This document shows positions 46,878-56,969 of a stretch of 64,000 bases of DNA, one piece after another. Within the stretch, counting starts at the first letter, position 1, and every line of letters starts with the position of its first letter. This stretch comes from Pseudomonas viridiflava. Lineage in GTDB: Bacteria; Pseudomonadota; Gammaproteobacteria; Pseudomonadales; Pseudomonadaceae. The notes under the pieces are model-generated. The model was not told the DNA's origin and did not search any database. It was given only the letters and a program-made list of their open reading frames with translations. The position numbers and the translations under genes were made by a program. The stretch spans positions 248,001 to 312,000 of the forward strand of contig NZ_UWFN01000265.1 of assembly GCF_900602065.1 (NCBI RefSeq), given 5' to 3'.

Positions 46878-48380
46878 TTACGCTTGCGGGCGCATGTGCG
46901 GGAAGAGGATCACGTCGCGGATCGACGGTGCGTTGGTCAACAACATCACCAGACGGTCGATACCGATACCTTCACCGGCAGTCGGCGGCATGCCGTATTC
47001 CAGCGCACGCACGAAATCTGCGTCGTAGTGCATGGCTTCGTCATCGCCCGCGTCCTTGTCGGCCACCTGGGCCTGGAAGCGCTCAGCCTGATCTTCCGCA
47101 TCGTTCAACTCGGAATAGGCGTTGGCGATTTCACGGCCGCCAATGAACAGCTCGAAACGGTCAGTGACGTTCGGGTTGTCATCGTTGCGACGTGCCAGCG
47201 GCGACACTTCGAACGGGTATTGAGTGATGAAGTGCGGCTGCTCCAGCTTGTGCTCGACCAGCTCTTCGAAAATCATCACCTGCAGTTTGCCCAGACCTTC
47301 GAAGCCCAGCACCTTGGCGCCAGCTTTCTTGGCAATGGCACGCGCCTTGTCGATGTCTTGCAGGTCTGCAGCGGTCAGATCCGGGTTGTACTTGAGGATC
47401 GAATCGAACACCGACAGACGCACAAACGGTTCGCCGAAGTGGAATACCTTGTCGCCGTAGGGCACATCGGTAGTACCCAGAACCAGTTGAGCCAGTTCGC
47501 GGAACAGCTCCTCGGTCAGGTCCATATTGTCTTCGTAGTCCGCGTATGCCTGATAGAACTCAAGCATGGTGAACTCAGGGTTGTGACGGGTCGAGACGCC
47601 TTCGTTACGGAAGTTGCGGTTGATCTCGAACACTTTCTCGAAGCCGCCAACCACCAGGCGCTTCAGGTACAGCTCAGGCGCGATACGCAGGAACATTTCC
47701 ATGTCCAGCGCATTGTGGTGAGTTTCGAACGGCTTGGCTGCGGCACCACCTGGAATGGTTTGCAGCATCGGCGTTTCGACTTCCAGGAAGTCACGCTTCA
47801 TCAGGAAGCTGCGGATGTGAGCGATGACTTGCGAACGCACACGGAACGTGTCGCGTACGTCTTCGTTGACGATCAGGTCAACGTAGCGCTGGCGATAGCG
47901 CTGTTCGGTGTCGGTCAGGCCGTGGTGCTTGTCCGGCAGCGGGCGCAGGGACTTGGTCAGCAGACGCACGCTGGTCATTTCAACGTACAGGTCGCCCTTG
48001 CCCGAACGCGCCAGGGTGCCTTCGGCTGCGATGATGTCGCCCAGGTCCCAGGTTTTCACTGCGGCCAGGGTTTCTTCCGACAAAGTCTTGCGGTTGACGT
48101 AGACCTGGATGCGACCGGTCATGTCCTGAATCACCATGAACGAGCCACGGTTGAGCATGAGGCGACCGGCAACCTTGACCGGGATCGCCGCTTCAGCCAG
48201 CTCTTCCTTGGTCTTGTCCACGTACTGCTTCTGCAGATCATTGCAGTAGCTGTCGCGGCGGAAGTCGTTGGGGAAGGCCTGCCCCTTGGCGCGCTCGGCA
48301 GCAAGCTTTTCCTTGCGCAGGGCGATCAGGGTGTTTTCTTCCTGTTGCAGGGCTTGCGGGTCGAGTTGTTGGTCGCTCAT
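46878..48380 (-). CDS. lysS: Lysyl-tRNA synthetase (class II)
   Basis: LysRS charges tRNA-Lys. I chose the ATG at 48380 ([20 protein letters not shown]), giving 500 residues. The N-terminal OB-fold anticodon-binding domain contains [20 protein letters not shown]. Class II motif 2 is [20 protein letters not shown] and motif 3 is [13 protein letters not shown] followed by [12 protein letters not shown]. It lies 73 bp after prfB, the usual prfB-lysS pair. Confidence 0.97.
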   Translation of the reverse strand: MSDQQLDPQALQQEENTLIALRKEKLAAERAKGQAFPNDFRRDSYCNDLQKQYVDKTKEELAEAAIPVKVAGRLMLNRGSFMVIQDMTGRIQVYVNRKTLSEETLAAVKTWDLGDIIAAEGTLARSGKGDLYVEMTSVRLLTKSLRPLPDKHHGLTDTEQRYRQRYVDLIVNEDVRDTFRVRSQVIAHIRSFLMKRDFLEVETPMLQTIPGGAAAKPFETHHNALDMEMFLRIAPELYLKRLVVGGFEKVFEINRNFRNEGVSTRHNPEFTMLEFYQAYADYEDNMDLTEELFRELAQLVLGTTDVPYGDKVFHFGEPFVRLSVFDSILKYNPDLTAADLQDIDKARAIAKKAGAKVLGFEGLGKLQVMIFEELVEHKLEQPHFITQYPFEVSPLARRNDDNPNVTDRFELFIGGREIANAYSELNDAEDQAERFQAQVADKDAGDDEAMHYDADFVRALEYGMPPTAGEGIGIDRLVMLLTNAPSIRDVILFPHMRPQA

Positions 48381-48453
48381 GTCTTTAGATTTTCCATCAC
48401 AGGTTCGTTGCCCCCGCGCTTGCACGGGGGTCTTGTAGATCGAGGCTGACGGG

Positions 48454-49549
48454 TTACAGCCCTTGTTTGAGGCTCGCGATCAGGTACTCGTCGAGATCGC
48501 CATCCAGCACTTTGTCGCAGTCGCTGCGTTCGATGTTGGTCCGCAGATCCTTGATCCGCGAGGCGTCCAGCACGTAGGAACGGATCTGGTGACCCCAGCC
48601 GATATCGGACTTGGTGTCTTCCAGCGCCTGGGAAGCGGCGTTGCGTTTCTGCACTTCCTGTTCGTACAAGCGCGCCCGCAACATTTTCATCGCGGTGTCT
48701 TTGTTGGCGTGCTGGGAGCGTTCGTTCTGGCAGCTCACCACAGTGTTGGTCGGTACGTGAGTAATCCGCACGGCCGAGTCAGTGGTGTTTACGTGCTGAC
48801 CACCGGCACCGGACGAGCGATAGGTATCGATACGCAGGTCCGACGGGTTGATGTCGATTTCGATGTTGTCGTCGATTTCCGGAGAAACAAAGACCGCCGA
48901 GAACGAGGTGTGGCGGCGGTTGCCGGAGTCAAACGGGCTCTTGCGCACCAGACGGTGCACGCCGATTTCAGTGCGCAACCAGCCAAAGGCGTATTCACCC
49001 TTGATGTGTACAGTGGCGCCTTTGATACCGGCGACTTCACCTGCAGACAGTTCCATGATGGTTGCATCGAAACCGCGCTTGTCAGCCCAGCGCAGGTACA
49101 TGCGCAGCAGGATGTTGGCCCAGTCCTGTGCTTCGGTACCGCCGGAACCGGCCTGGATATCCAGGTAGGCGTTGTTAGGGTCCATTTCGCCGCTGAACAT
49201 ACGGCGGAATTCAAGCTTCTCAAGCGACGCACGCAAGCGCTCGACTTCGGCAGCCACGTCATCGACGGCAGCCTGATCTTCTTCTTCAGCGGACATCAGC
49301 AGCAGGTCTTTGGCATCAGCCAGACCGGAGGACATTTCGTCCAGGGTTTCTACGATCTGCGCCAGCAGGGAGCGCTCACGCCCCAGTTCCTGAGCGTAGG
49401 CCGGGTTGTTCCAGACATTTGGATCTTCGAGCTCGCGGTTAACTTCGGTCAGACGATCATGTTTGTGATCGTAGTCAAAGATACCCCCGAATGGTTTCGG
49501 AGCGCTCGGACAGGTCCTTGATGCTGTTTAGGATCGGGTTGATTTCCAT
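48454..49549 (-). CDS. prfB: Peptide chain release factor 2 (programmed +1 frameshift)
   Basis: RF2 terminates at UGA and UAA. Translation starts at ATG 49549 ([16 protein letters not shown]), runs 24 codons to CTT, meets an in-frame TGA, and must shift +1 to continue for 340 codons, giving 364 residues. The Shine-Dalgarno-like GGGGG before TATCTTTGAC is the classic E. coli-type signal. In the main frame the stop-codon recognition tripeptide SPF is in [10 protein letters not shown], and the catalytic GGQ is in [13 protein letters not shown]. The late in-frame Met near 49335 is not the true start. Confidence 0.95.
49475..49488 (-). promoter_or_regulatory. prfB programmed +1 frameshift site
   Basis: Leftward reading gives CGG GGG TAT CTT TGA C. 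The slippery CTT-T precedes the stop TGA, with an internal Shine-Dalgarno-like G-run a few bases upstream. RF2 level controls its own synthesis here: low RF2 favours the shift. Confidence 0.93.
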
Positions 49550-49862
49550 GGTGGGCAGCACTCGCAGGCGAAATTTTCAAAGCCGGTGAGTATACCCGAG
49601 TGAACGGAATGAAGGCAGTCCGTTGGGCAGTGGTTTGGCGTGAAAGCCACTGATGGGGAGTGATATCTGCAAATTCTGCGGTGATCTTATCGCGGCATAG
49701 GTCTACACATCTTTCATGCATCGATCGTGTACATATCCGTTATAGCGGTGATGGCTGATATTCGTTGCGCTTTTACAGCGCCTCACTTTTGAAAGCGCAA
49801 AAGTAAGCAAAAGGCTCTTGCCCCACCACTCGGCACCTCGCTGTCGCTCGGTGTACCCGCCC

Positions 49863-49957
49863 GCAGATCCTGAACCGTGGGCCGCCGCAATGGGCCATCC
49901 ATGGCCCGGTGCGGCTAACCCAGCGTCCTGCCGGGTTGCCCACGGTTCAGAATCTGC
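49863..49957. repeat. Three-way-junction module (left arm of palindrome 2)
   Basis: Closing stem 49863-49882 with 49938-49957 (19 of 20 pairs). A position mispaired in copy 1 (6876-6956 stem) is paired here. Inner hairpins GGGCCATCCATGGCCC and AACCC...GGGTT are kept. Confidence 0.75.
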
Positions 49958-50050
49958 GTTCGGCCAGCGTGGTTTAACGGGGCGCCCAAGATCAAAATCA
50001 AAAGCACGGCGGCCTGACAGCCGACCTGATGCGTGAACTTTCCGGGTTTC

Positions 50051-50138
50051 TGTAGGAGCTGCCGAAGGCTGCGAAGCGGTGTGCCAGACGTCGAATGCGT
50101 TGGCTGTGGTGACGTCTCGCGAACAAGTTCGCTCCTAC
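50051..50138. repeat. Hybrid REPIN at the centre of palindrome 2
   Basis: Left core GGAGCTGCCGAAGGCTGCGA, right core TCTCGCGAACAAGTTCGCTC: the same two-family combination as at 7057-7144. Confidence 0.7.
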
Positions 50139-50230
50139 CGGTCCGAGGCGCTATCGCGGTTTTCGCTCTGCTTTTGATCTGCTTTTGATTTTGATCTTAG
50201 GCGCCCCGTTAAACCACGACGGCCGGAATT

Positions 50231-50324
50231 CGATATTGCTGCGTGGGGCAAACCGGCAGGGATGCCGGTTTAGCCGCCTCAGGCCATGGATGGCCGGTGG
50301 CGGCGGCCCCACGCAGCAATGTCG
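50231..50324. repeat. Three-way-junction module (right arm of palindrome 2)
   Basis: Closing stem 50231-50249 with 50306-50324 (18 of 19, the exception being a G-T type pair). Inner hairpins ACCGGCAGGGATGCCGGT and GGCCATGGATGGCC are identical to copy 1. Confidence 0.78.
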
Positions 50325-50537
50325 GATTACGGGTATGCCGAGCGACAGCGAGGTACCCAGTGGTGGGGCAAGAGCGTTTTGCTTACTTTTGCGCTTTCAA
50401 AAGTGAGGCGCTGTAAAAGCGCAACCAATATCAGCCATTAACGCGGTAACGGATATGTACACAAAATGCTTTGAAAGATGTGTAGATATCCATGCGTGGA
50501 TAACGTTACCGCGATGTCGGCAGTTTTGTAACTCTCC

Positions 50538-51542
50538 CTACGCCACCGAAACCTGATTACGCCCATTATGCTTGGCCGCATAAAGCCCCTTGTCAGCCTC
50601 CTGAATCAACTGACGGCTGTTGCTGCCCGGCTGAGGAACGATGGTCGAGACGCCAATACTGACGGTCAACGACGAGCCCGGTGTGGGTGCGATATGCGGG
50701 ATGTTCATGCCCGCGACCGTCATGCGCAGCTTCTCGGCCAACAGGCGGGCGCCGCCCGGCGACGTGCTCGGCAGCACCAAAGCAAACTCTTCGCCACCAT
50801 AACGCGCAGGCAAGTCCGACGGCCTTGCTGAGCTGGCGCGAATGGCCTTGGCGACCTGGCGCAACGCTTCGTCCCCTTCAAGGTGGCCGAAGTTGTCGTT
50901 GTAGGCCTTGAAGAAATCGACGTCGATCATCATCAACGACAGCTGCGTCTGATCACGTGTCGCACGACGCCATTCCAGCTCCAGGTACTCGTCGAAATGA
51001 CGACGATTGGACAGCCCGGTCAAACCGTCAGAGTTCATCAGGCGCTGTAGCACCAGGTTGGTGTCGAGCAACTGCTGCTGGCTCACGCGCAAGGCGCGAT
51101 AGGCTTCGTCGCGTTGCAGAAGGGTCATGTAGGAACGGGAGTGATAGCGAATGCGCGCCACCAGCTCGATAGTGTCCGGCAGCTTGACCAGGTAATCGTT
51201 GGCCCCGGCAGAGAACGCCGCGCTCTTGATCATCGGGTCTTCTTTGGTCGAAAGCACGATGATCGGGATGTCTTTGGTCAGCGGATTATTGCGGTACTCG
51301 CGCACCAGCGTCAGGCCGTCCAGGCCCGGCATGACCAGATCCTGCAAGATGACGGTAGGCTTGATCTGAATAGCCTGAGCGATGGCCTGATGCGGATCGG
51401 CGCAGAAATGGAAGTCGATGCGCTCTTCGTTGGCCAGGCCGCGTCTGACCGCTTCGCCGATCATTGCCTGGTCATCGACCAGCAGCACCATGGCCGAGTT
51501 TTCGTCATCTGGCTGGAAGGAGTCCAGCTGCAAGTCATTCAT
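50538..51542 (-). CDS. wspR: Response regulator diguanylate cyclase WspR
   Basis: The output enzyme of the Wsp system; phosphorylation by WspE activates c-di-GMP synthesis. I chose the ATG at 51542 ([17 protein letters not shown]), giving 334 residues. The receiver domain has the phospho-acceptor Asp68 in [13 protein letters not shown], then a helical stalk, then a GGDEF domain. Its active site is YGGEEFALV, and an intact allosteric I-site RPSD lies five residues before GGEEF, so it should be feedback-inhibited. It is the last gene of wspABCDEFR, 45 bp after wspF, with the giant palindrome downstream. Confidence 0.95.
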   Translation of the reverse strand: MNDLQLDSFQPDDENSAMVLLVDDQAMIGEAVRRGLANEERIDFHFCADPHQAIAQAIQIKPTVILQDLVMPGLDGLTLVREYRNNPLTKDIPIIVLSTKEDPMIKSAAFSAGANDYLVKLPDTIELVARIRYHSRSYMTLLQRDEAYRALRVSQQQLLDTNLVLQRLMNSDGLTGLSNRRHFDEYLELEWRRATRDQTQLSLMMIDVDFFKAYNDNFGHLEGDEALRQVAKAIRASSARPSDLPARYGGEEFALVLPSTSPGGARLLAEKLRMTVAGMNIPHIAPTPGSSLTVSIGVSTIVPQPGSNSRQLIQEADKGLYAAKHNGRNQVSVA

Positions 51543-51587
51543 TAAAGAACTCCTGATCAACACCTGAAGGTGAACCCACCAGAATAC

Positions 51588-52598
51588 TCATGGGGCGAAC
51601 ACCTCTTTCAAGCGCATCGAAATAGTCTCCAGCGGTCTGATCTCAACCGCCGCATCAATTGCCGCAGCCGCTTTGGGCATGCCGTACACCGCACAGGACT
51701 GCTGATCCTGTGCGATGGTCAAATAACCTTGCTGACGCATGAGCTTGAGGCCTTGAGCCCCGTCGCGTCCCATGCCCGTCAGCAAAACACCGACCGCATC
51801 TCCGGTCCAGTAACGCGCCACACTTTCAAAAAAAACATCGATTGAAGGCCGGTAGATTTCATTGACCGGCTCCGCTGTGTAGGCAAGCGTACCGTTCTTG
51901 AGTAAACGGATATGGTGGTTGGTACCCGCCAGCAACACGGTGCCCGGACGTGGTGGTTCACCTTCCTGGGCCAACCGCACCGGCAGCCCGGACGCGGTGC
52001 TGAGCCATTCAGCCATGCCGGCAGCGAACACCTGGTCTACATGCTGCACCAACACAATGGCCGCCGGGAAATTCACCGGCAACCCTTTCAATAACTGCTC
52101 CAGCGCGGCAGGACCACCCGCCGATGAACCGATGGCCACCAATTGCTGACGCTGACCGCCTGCGCGCTGCGGTGAGGCGACGACCGTTTCAGAACGCTGC
52201 TCCGGGCGCACCAACCAGCCAATATTAAGGATCTTGCGCAGCAGCGGTGCCGCTGCATCCCGGGGGTTGCCCGCGCCGATGGCAGGCGTATCGACAACAT
52301 CCAGCGCGCCATGCCCCATGGCTTCAAAGACGCGGTGCATATTCTGCTGCCGATCTACTGTAACGATGACGATGGCGCAAGGCGTTGCCGCCATGATTTG
52401 CCGGGTCGCTTCGACGCCGTCCATGATCGGCATGATCAGGTCCATCAGAATGACGTCCGGGGTCAATTCGGCACATTTACGCACCGCTTCTGCCCCATTG
52501 CCCGCAACCCACACCACTTCATGCGCAGGCTCCAGGGCCACCGCCCGGCGCAAGGCCTCGACTGCCATAGGCATGTCATTGACGATCGCGATTTTCAT
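51588..52598 (-). CDS. wspF: Protein-glutamate methylesterase WspF (CheB-type)
   Basis: WspF demethylates WspA and resets the Wsp pathway; its loss is known to lock Pseudomonas into high c-di-GMP wrinkly growth. The 336-residue protein has a receiver domain with Asp53 in DVILMDLIMPIMDGVEA and a C-terminal methylesterase. The catalytic triad regions are AIGSSAGGPAAL (Ser), LVQHVDQVFA (His) and LLTGMGRDGAQGL (Asp). The ATG overlaps the wspE stop by 4 bp. Nothing in the frame suggests a loss-of-function change. Confidence 0.95.
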   Translation of the reverse strand: MKIAIVNDMPMAVEALRRAVALEPAHEVVWVAGNGAEAVRKCAELTPDVILMDLIMPIMDGVEATRQIMAATPCAIVIVTVDRQQNMHRVFEAMGHGALDVVDTPAIGAGNPRDAAAPLLRKILNIGWLVRPEQRSETVVASPQRAGGQRQQLVAIGSSAGGPAALEQLLKGLPVNFPAAIVLVQHVDQVFAAGMAEWLSTASGLPVRLAQEGEPPRPGTVLLAGTNHHIRLLKNGTLAYTAEPVNEIYRPSIDVFFESVARYWTGDAVGVLLTGMGRDGAQGLKLMRQQGYLTIAQDQQSCAVYGMPKAAAAIDAAVEIRPLETISMRLKEVFAP

Positions 52599-54988
52599 GC
52601 CTGAGCATCTCCAATCAATTCAGCAACAGCGTCGAGCAGCGCATCGTCATGAAAGCTGGCCTTGGCCAGATAGTAATCGGCCCCCGCATCCAGACCACGA
52701 CGGCGGTCTTCTTCGCGATCTTTATAGGAAACAACCATCACCGGCAGGGACTGCAATCGAGTGTCCCTGCGCACAAGCGTGACCAGTTCGATACCGTCCA
52801 TGCGGGGCATGTCGATATCCGTAATGAGCAAATCGAAATCTTCTGCGCGCAATGCATTCCAGCCATCCATACCGTCCACGGCAACGGCCACTTCGTAGCC
52901 GCGATTGACCAGTAACTTGCGCTGCAACTCACGCACCGTCAACGAGTCGTCGACCACCAGCACGCGTTTACGCAATATGGCGTCAGCCTGGCGATTACGC
53001 CGATCAATACGTTCAAGACGTCCGGTGTTAAGCAGCTTCTCCACCGACCGGAGCATGTCTTCGACGTCGATGATCAGTACCACCGAACCGTCATCAAGCA
53101 AGGCACCCGCGGAGATATCCTGCACCTTGCCAAGCCGTGGATCGAGGGGCAGAACCACCAGCGTACGCTCACCGATAAAACGTTCGACGGCAACGCCATA
53201 CACCGCATCACGCTCGCGTATCACCACGACCTTAAGCACGCCTTCGGTGTTCTGGCTCGCAGGCCGGTGCAGCAACTGGCTGGCGGCAACCAGCCCGACG
53301 TGTCGTCCTTCGTGCCAGAAGTGCTGACGCCCTTCCAACTGAACGATATCATCGCTGTGCACATCGCTCATGCGTTCGATATGCGCTAGCGGGAAGGCAT
53401 ACGCTTCGCCGCCGACCTCCACCACCAGGCTGCGCACCACCGACAGGGTCAACGGGACTTCCATCACGAACCGGGTGCCATGGTCCGCCTGTTGCTGGGC
53501 GACAACTACGCCGCGAAGCTGACGAACCATGTCATGGACTGCATCAAGGCCGACGCCACGCCCGGAAATCTCGGTAACTTTGTCTTTCAGGCTGAAACCC
53601 GGCAGAAACAGAAACGTCAGCAGCTCTTCCTCACTCAACTGCGAAGCCGTTTCAGCGGGCGACAGCTGGCGCTTGATGATATTGCTGCGCAGCCGCTCAA
53701 GGTCAACGCCGCCGCCGTCATCACTCAGTTCTACCTGCAACTGACCGGCCTGATGCGACGCTTTGAGACGGATCAGGCCTTCCGCCGGCTTGCCCGCAGC
53801 AAGCCGAAGTTCGGGCAATTCGATGCCATGATCCACGGCGTTACGCAGCAAATGGGTCAGCGGCGCTTCAAGCTTCTCCAGCACGTCGCGGTCAACCTGG
53901 GTTTTTTCGCCTTCGATTTCCAGGCGAACCTGCTTGCCCAACTCACGTCCGAGGTCACGCACCATGCGCGCCTGCCCGGCGAGCACATCGGCAAAGGGGC
54001 GCATGCGGCAAGCCAGTGCTGTGTCATAAAGCTCCTGCGCTCGCTGCCCCGCGACCCAGCCAAACTCATCCAGCTCGGCGGTCTGGTTCACCAGCATTTG
54101 CTGAGCGTCTGCCAGTAAGCGACGCGCTTCGTCCAACGCCTTTTGCGCATCAGGACCAAGGCCGACCTCACCAAAGGTAGCTTCCAGATCATCCAGCGCA
54201 CGACTACTGCTGCTCTGAATCCGCTTGAGGCGCTGCATGTTGGCCAGGTAAGGCTTGATGCGCTGCGTTTCGACCAGCGACTTGCTCGACAGATCCAGCA
54301 AGCTGTTAAGGCGCTCGGCAGTGACTCGCAGAACCCGCTCACCGCCCTCCGATGCCCGACGATTGCGTCGCATGGCAGGTGCAGGGGCTGGCTCAGCAAG
54401 GTTTTCTTCGGCAGATGTATCCGGAACTGAATCTGACGGGGCCGTAAAACCCGAAGGCGGGTTTTGCGCAGGAATGTCCAGCGCGAGCAACGGATCAAAA
54501 CCGGAAGGCGCCGATTGAGTCAGCGCCATCGCGCTTGCCAACAAGGCATCATCAGCGGAAGGCGTCAGTAACGTCGTTCCGCGCACCACCCCGCTGCCCT
54601 GCGCCATCAGGGTATTCATGCGCTCCACGTACGCGTCGATATCGGCTTGCGCAACATGACTCACGCCAGGCGTTGCGATGCGCATCAACAGGTCGGTGCC
54701 CTGCAACAAGGCGTCGATATGTTCAGGCTGAAGGTACAGACGTCCCTCTTGAGCGCTGACCAGACAATCTTCCATCACATGAGAAACGCTGACACCGAAA
54801 TGGACGCCGACAATACGCGCTGCGCCTTTAAGCGAATGAGCAGCGCGCATGCAGGCTTCCAGGTGATCGGCCTGGGTCGGGTCACGCTCAAGTGCCAGCA
54901 AACCTGCGCTCAACACTTGAGTCTGGGCTTCGGCCTCAAGGGTGAACAGTTCGAACAGCGAGGCATCGCGCATTTCATCTGGCGTCAT
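52595..54988 (-). CDS. wspE: Hybrid chemotaxis-type histidine kinase WspE
   Basis: This CheA-like kinase with a fused receiver phosphorylates WspR and WspF. The 797-residue protein begins with an Hpt domain (phospho-His51 in RAAHSLKGAARIVG) and a Pro/Ser/Ala-rich linker. The dimerisation and HATPase domain follow (LLRNAVDHGIELPE, ELSDDGGGVDLERL, GRGVGLDAVHDMV), then a CheW-like domain. A C-terminal receiver carries RVLVVDDSLTVRELQ and Asp ~724 in LLITDIDMPRMDG. It is translationally coupled at both ends (ATGA overlaps). Confidence 0.95.
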   Translation of the reverse strand: MTPDEMRDASLFELFTLEAEAQTQVLSAGLLALERDPTQADHLEACMRAAHSLKGAARIVGVHFGVSVSHVMEDCLVSAQEGRLYLQPEHIDALLQGTDLLMRIATPGVSHVAQADIDAYVERMNTLMAQGSGVVRGTTLLTPSADDALLASAMALTQSAPSGFDPLLALDIPAQNPPSGFTAPSDSVPDTSAEENLAEPAPAPAMRRNRRASEGGERVLRVTAERLNSLLDLSSKSLVETQRIKPYLANMQRLKRIQSSSSRALDDLEATFGEVGLGPDAQKALDEARRLLADAQQMLVNQTAELDEFGWVAGQRAQELYDTALACRMRPFADVLAGQARMVRDLGRELGKQVRLEIEGEKTQVDRDVLEKLEAPLTHLLRNAVDHGIELPELRLAAGKPAEGLIRLKASHQAGQLQVELSDDGGGVDLERLRSNIIKRQLSPAETASQLSEEELLTFLFLPGFSLKDKVTEISGRGVGLDAVHDMVRQLRGVVVAQQQADHGTRFVMEVPLTLSVVRSLVVEVGGEAYAFPLAHIERMSDVHSDDIVQLEGRQHFWHEGRHVGLVAASQLLHRPASQNTEGVLKVVVIRERDAVYGVAVERFIGERTLVVLPLDPRLGKVQDISAGALLDDGSVVLIIDVEDMLRSVEKLLNTGRLERIDRRNRQADAILRKRVLVVDDSLTVRELQRKLLVNRGYEVAVAVDGMDGWNALRAEDFDLLITDIDMPRMDGIELVTLVRRDTRLQSLPVMVVSYKDREEDRRRGLDAGADYYLAKASFHDDALLDAVAELIGDAQA

Positions 54989-55674
54989 GAAAGGCTCCGA
55001 TTGACCGCCGACAACAGTTGTTCTTCATCAAGCAAACGCAGGCTGTAATCCTTCCATTGCAAGACGCCTCGGGTAAAGCGGGCATTGGCGTGCGTGCCGG
55101 AACTCGAAGCCGAATCCAGCAGGTGCTCTTCAATGGCATGAATACCGTGAACTTCATCCACGGGCACCACCACCGGCCCACCCTCTGCAGCCACAATCAG
55201 CATACGCGGCATGATCCGGCCAGATTGCGCAGGCGCACCGGTCGAATCCAGCCCCAGCAATTCCACCAGCGACAGGCAGGCGACCAGGGCGCCACGCACG
55301 TTGGCCACGCCGAGCAAGGCCCGAGAGCGCTGATGCGGCAGCGAGTGAATGATTTGCAACGGCGCGATCTCTATCAGGCAACGGGTGGGGAAACCGAGCC
55401 ACTCCTCGCCCAGACGGAAAACCAGAATGGAGCGAGTCTTGGTCTCGACCTGAAGATCGGCGCCCTGCGTGTAATCACGATCATCACGCGTCAGCGCATA
55501 ACGATCCAGCAACGTCGTGGCAGCCGCCGCATAGACCGGGCAGTTACGGCAATGAATGTGTTCCACCAGCAGCGGGCAAGACCGGTCGCCATGGATCCCG
55601 ATGCGGTTCCAGCAATCATCAATGGCTTGGGCATCTTCGTGAATGAAGCTCGAATAGCTGTAGATTCTGCTCAT
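54985..55674 (-). CDS. wspD: CheW-like coupling protein WspD
   Basis: WspD couples the receptor WspA to WspE. The 229-residue protein has an N-terminal extension with a Cys cluster (SCPLLVEHIHCRNCPVYAAA) typical of WspD. A CheW domain follows (ILVFRLGEEWLGFPTRCLIEI, RSRALLGVANVRGALVACLSL). It overlaps wspE and wspC by 4 bp on either side. The role of the Cys cluster is not known; metal or redox binding is only a suggestion. Confidence 0.93.
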   Translation of the reverse strand: MSRIYSYSSFIHEDAQAIDDCWNRIGIHGDRSCPLLVEHIHCRNCPVYAAAATTLLDRYALTRDDRDYTQGADLQVETKTRSILVFRLGEEWLGFPTRCLIEIAPLQIIHSLPHQRSRALLGVANVRGALVACLSLVELLGLDSTGAPAQSGRIMPRMLIVAAEGGPVVVPVDEVHGIHAIEEHLLDSASSSGTHANARFTRGVLQWKDYSLRLLDEEQLLSAVNRSLS

Positions 55675-56969
55675 CGCGGGCTACCTTGCTTGTTCACGCT
55701 GCGGGCCGCACGCTCATTGAGTCGACGTGCGCCAGCGCTGTCACCCTGAGCAGCCAGCAATGCTGCAAGCTGCGCCAGCGCTTCCGGGTGCTGCGGTTGT
55801 AAATAAAGCGCCTTGCGATAGAAACCCTGCGCCTGGGCAATGCCACCCTCGACCTCGCTGAGCAACCCTAACCAATAAAACACCTGCGCCACCGGCTCAT
55901 GACTTTTCAGAAAGCGCTCACACGCAGCGCGTGCTTCAACGCTTTTGCCTTCATTGGCCAGGCTGGCGATGGTGGCCAGCAACGTCGCAATATCGTCTTT
56001 GCCAGTTGCCGCAGCGCTGCCCCCCGACGCCACAGGGCTTGAACGCTGCGGGGTCGCAAGCGACGCCGTAACTGGCCGTGGAGGAGGACGCGGCACGCTT
56101 CGAGCGGAAAAACCTGGCGGCACCAATCCGCTGCGCGGCATGGGTGCCGCAGGTGTTGCGACATCGACTTGAGGCTCTATGTAATGGCTGAAGGCAAAGG
56201 TCTGAGGTATGCCTATGGAGCGCATGCCCATGCGCGTCAACAAGCTGCCTTCAGCGGGTCCGATAAACAGAATGCCGTCATCACGGGTCAGGCGCTTAAG
56301 CACCTCGAACACATGCTTCTGCGTGGCCTGATCAAAATAGATCAGCAAGTTGCGACAGAACACGAAGTCGTAGGGGGTCTGGTTCATCAACGCCGGATCG
56401 AGCAGGTTCCCGGCGCGAAAACTGATTCGTTCGCGGATGCGGTCCTGTAGCTCAAAGCCGTCTTCGGTCGCATTGAAATAACGATCACGAAAGGAAATGT
56501 CGTCACCGCGAAACGAGTTCCTGCCATACACACCGCGTTGCGCACGCTGGATCGATATCGGGCTGATGTCCATCGCGTCGATCGCGAACTGCTGAGCCAG
56601 AGCACCGGCGTCAAACAGAGCCATCGCAATCGAGTATGGCTCCTCACCGGTTGAGCACGGCAAGCTGAGGATACGAATCGGCCGCACGCTGTTCAGCTCG
56701 GCGATGCGCGCCTTGGCGAGATTGCCTAAAGAAACAAAGGATTCGGGATAGCGAAAAAACCAGGTTTCGGGAACGATCACTGCTTCAATCAGCGCCTGCT
56801 GTTCGTCCGTCGAAGACTGCAGCAGATGCCAATAGTCGTCACTGTCTGCGGCCTTGGTCGCCAGATAGCGCTGACGTATGGCGCGCTCGACGATGGCTTC
56901 GCCGATAGAAGCCACGTCCAGACCAATGCGATCTTTGAGGAAACTGAAGAAGCGCGCCTCACGACTCAT
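55671..56969 (-). CDS. wspC: Methyltransferase WspC (CheR domain plus TPR)
   Basis: WspC methylates glutamates of WspA with SAM, opposing WspF. The 432-residue protein has a CheR-type domain (VIVPETWFFRYPESF, LSLPCSTGEEPYSIAMAL, YDFVFCRNLLIYFDQ). A Pro/Ser-rich linker (~275-330) and C-terminal TPR repeats (VFYWLGLLSEVEGGIAQAQG, YRKALYLQPQHPEALAQLAAL) follow. The order is that of known WspC proteins. It overlaps both neighbours by 4 bp. Confidence 0.94.
   Translation of the reverse strand: MSREARFFSFLKDRIGLDVASIGEAIVERAIRQRYLATKAADSDDYWHLLQSSTDEQQALIEAVIVPETWFFRYPESFVSLGNLAKARIAELNSVRPIRILSLPCSTGEEPYSIAMALFDAGALAQQFAIDAMDISPISIQRAQRGVYGRNSFRGDDISFRDRYFNATEDGFELQDRIRERISFRAGNLLDPALMNQTPYDFVFCRNLLIYFDQATQKHVFEVLKRLTRDDGILFIGPAEGSLLTRMGMRSIGIPQTFAFSHYIEPQVDVATPAAPMPRSGLVPPGFSARSVPRPPPRPVTASLATPQRSSPVASGGSAAATGKDDIATLLATIASLANEGKSVEARAACERFLKSHEPVAQVFYWLGLLSEVEGGIAQAQGFYRKALYLQPQHPEALAQLAALLAAQGDSAGARRLNERAARSVNKQGSPR

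Larger units (their letters stand above)
49702..50486. repeat. Giant imperfect palindrome, copy 2
   Basis: This ~785-bp element, closely similar to 6730-7489, fills the gap between prfB and wspR. Outermost arms are TCTACACATCTTTCA (49702) and its complement (50472-50486). The next match is TGTACATATCCGTT and so on, with pairing over roughly 140 bp at each end and again near the centre. It contains modules at 49863-49957 and 50231-50324 and a hybrid REPIN at 50051-50138. No transposase or believable gene is seen inside. It separates the housekeeping prfB-lysS pair from the wsp operon. A small hairpin (50487-50502) just beyond its right edge lies downstream of wspR. Confidence 0.85.

Noticed and set aside
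46884..48449. A 521-codon open frame on the plus strand opposite lysS.
   Set aside because: It mirrors the high-GC codon pattern of lysS; its protein is His/Val/Gln-rich with no family features. Shadow frame.
49818..50406. Short plus-strand open frames within the giant palindromes (also 6671-6982 and 7191-7439), of the kind often annotated as hypothetical proteins.
   Set aside because: Their sequences are dictated by the repeat hairpins (PWAAAMGHPWPG and similar), occur in both copies, and lack ribosome-binding sites.
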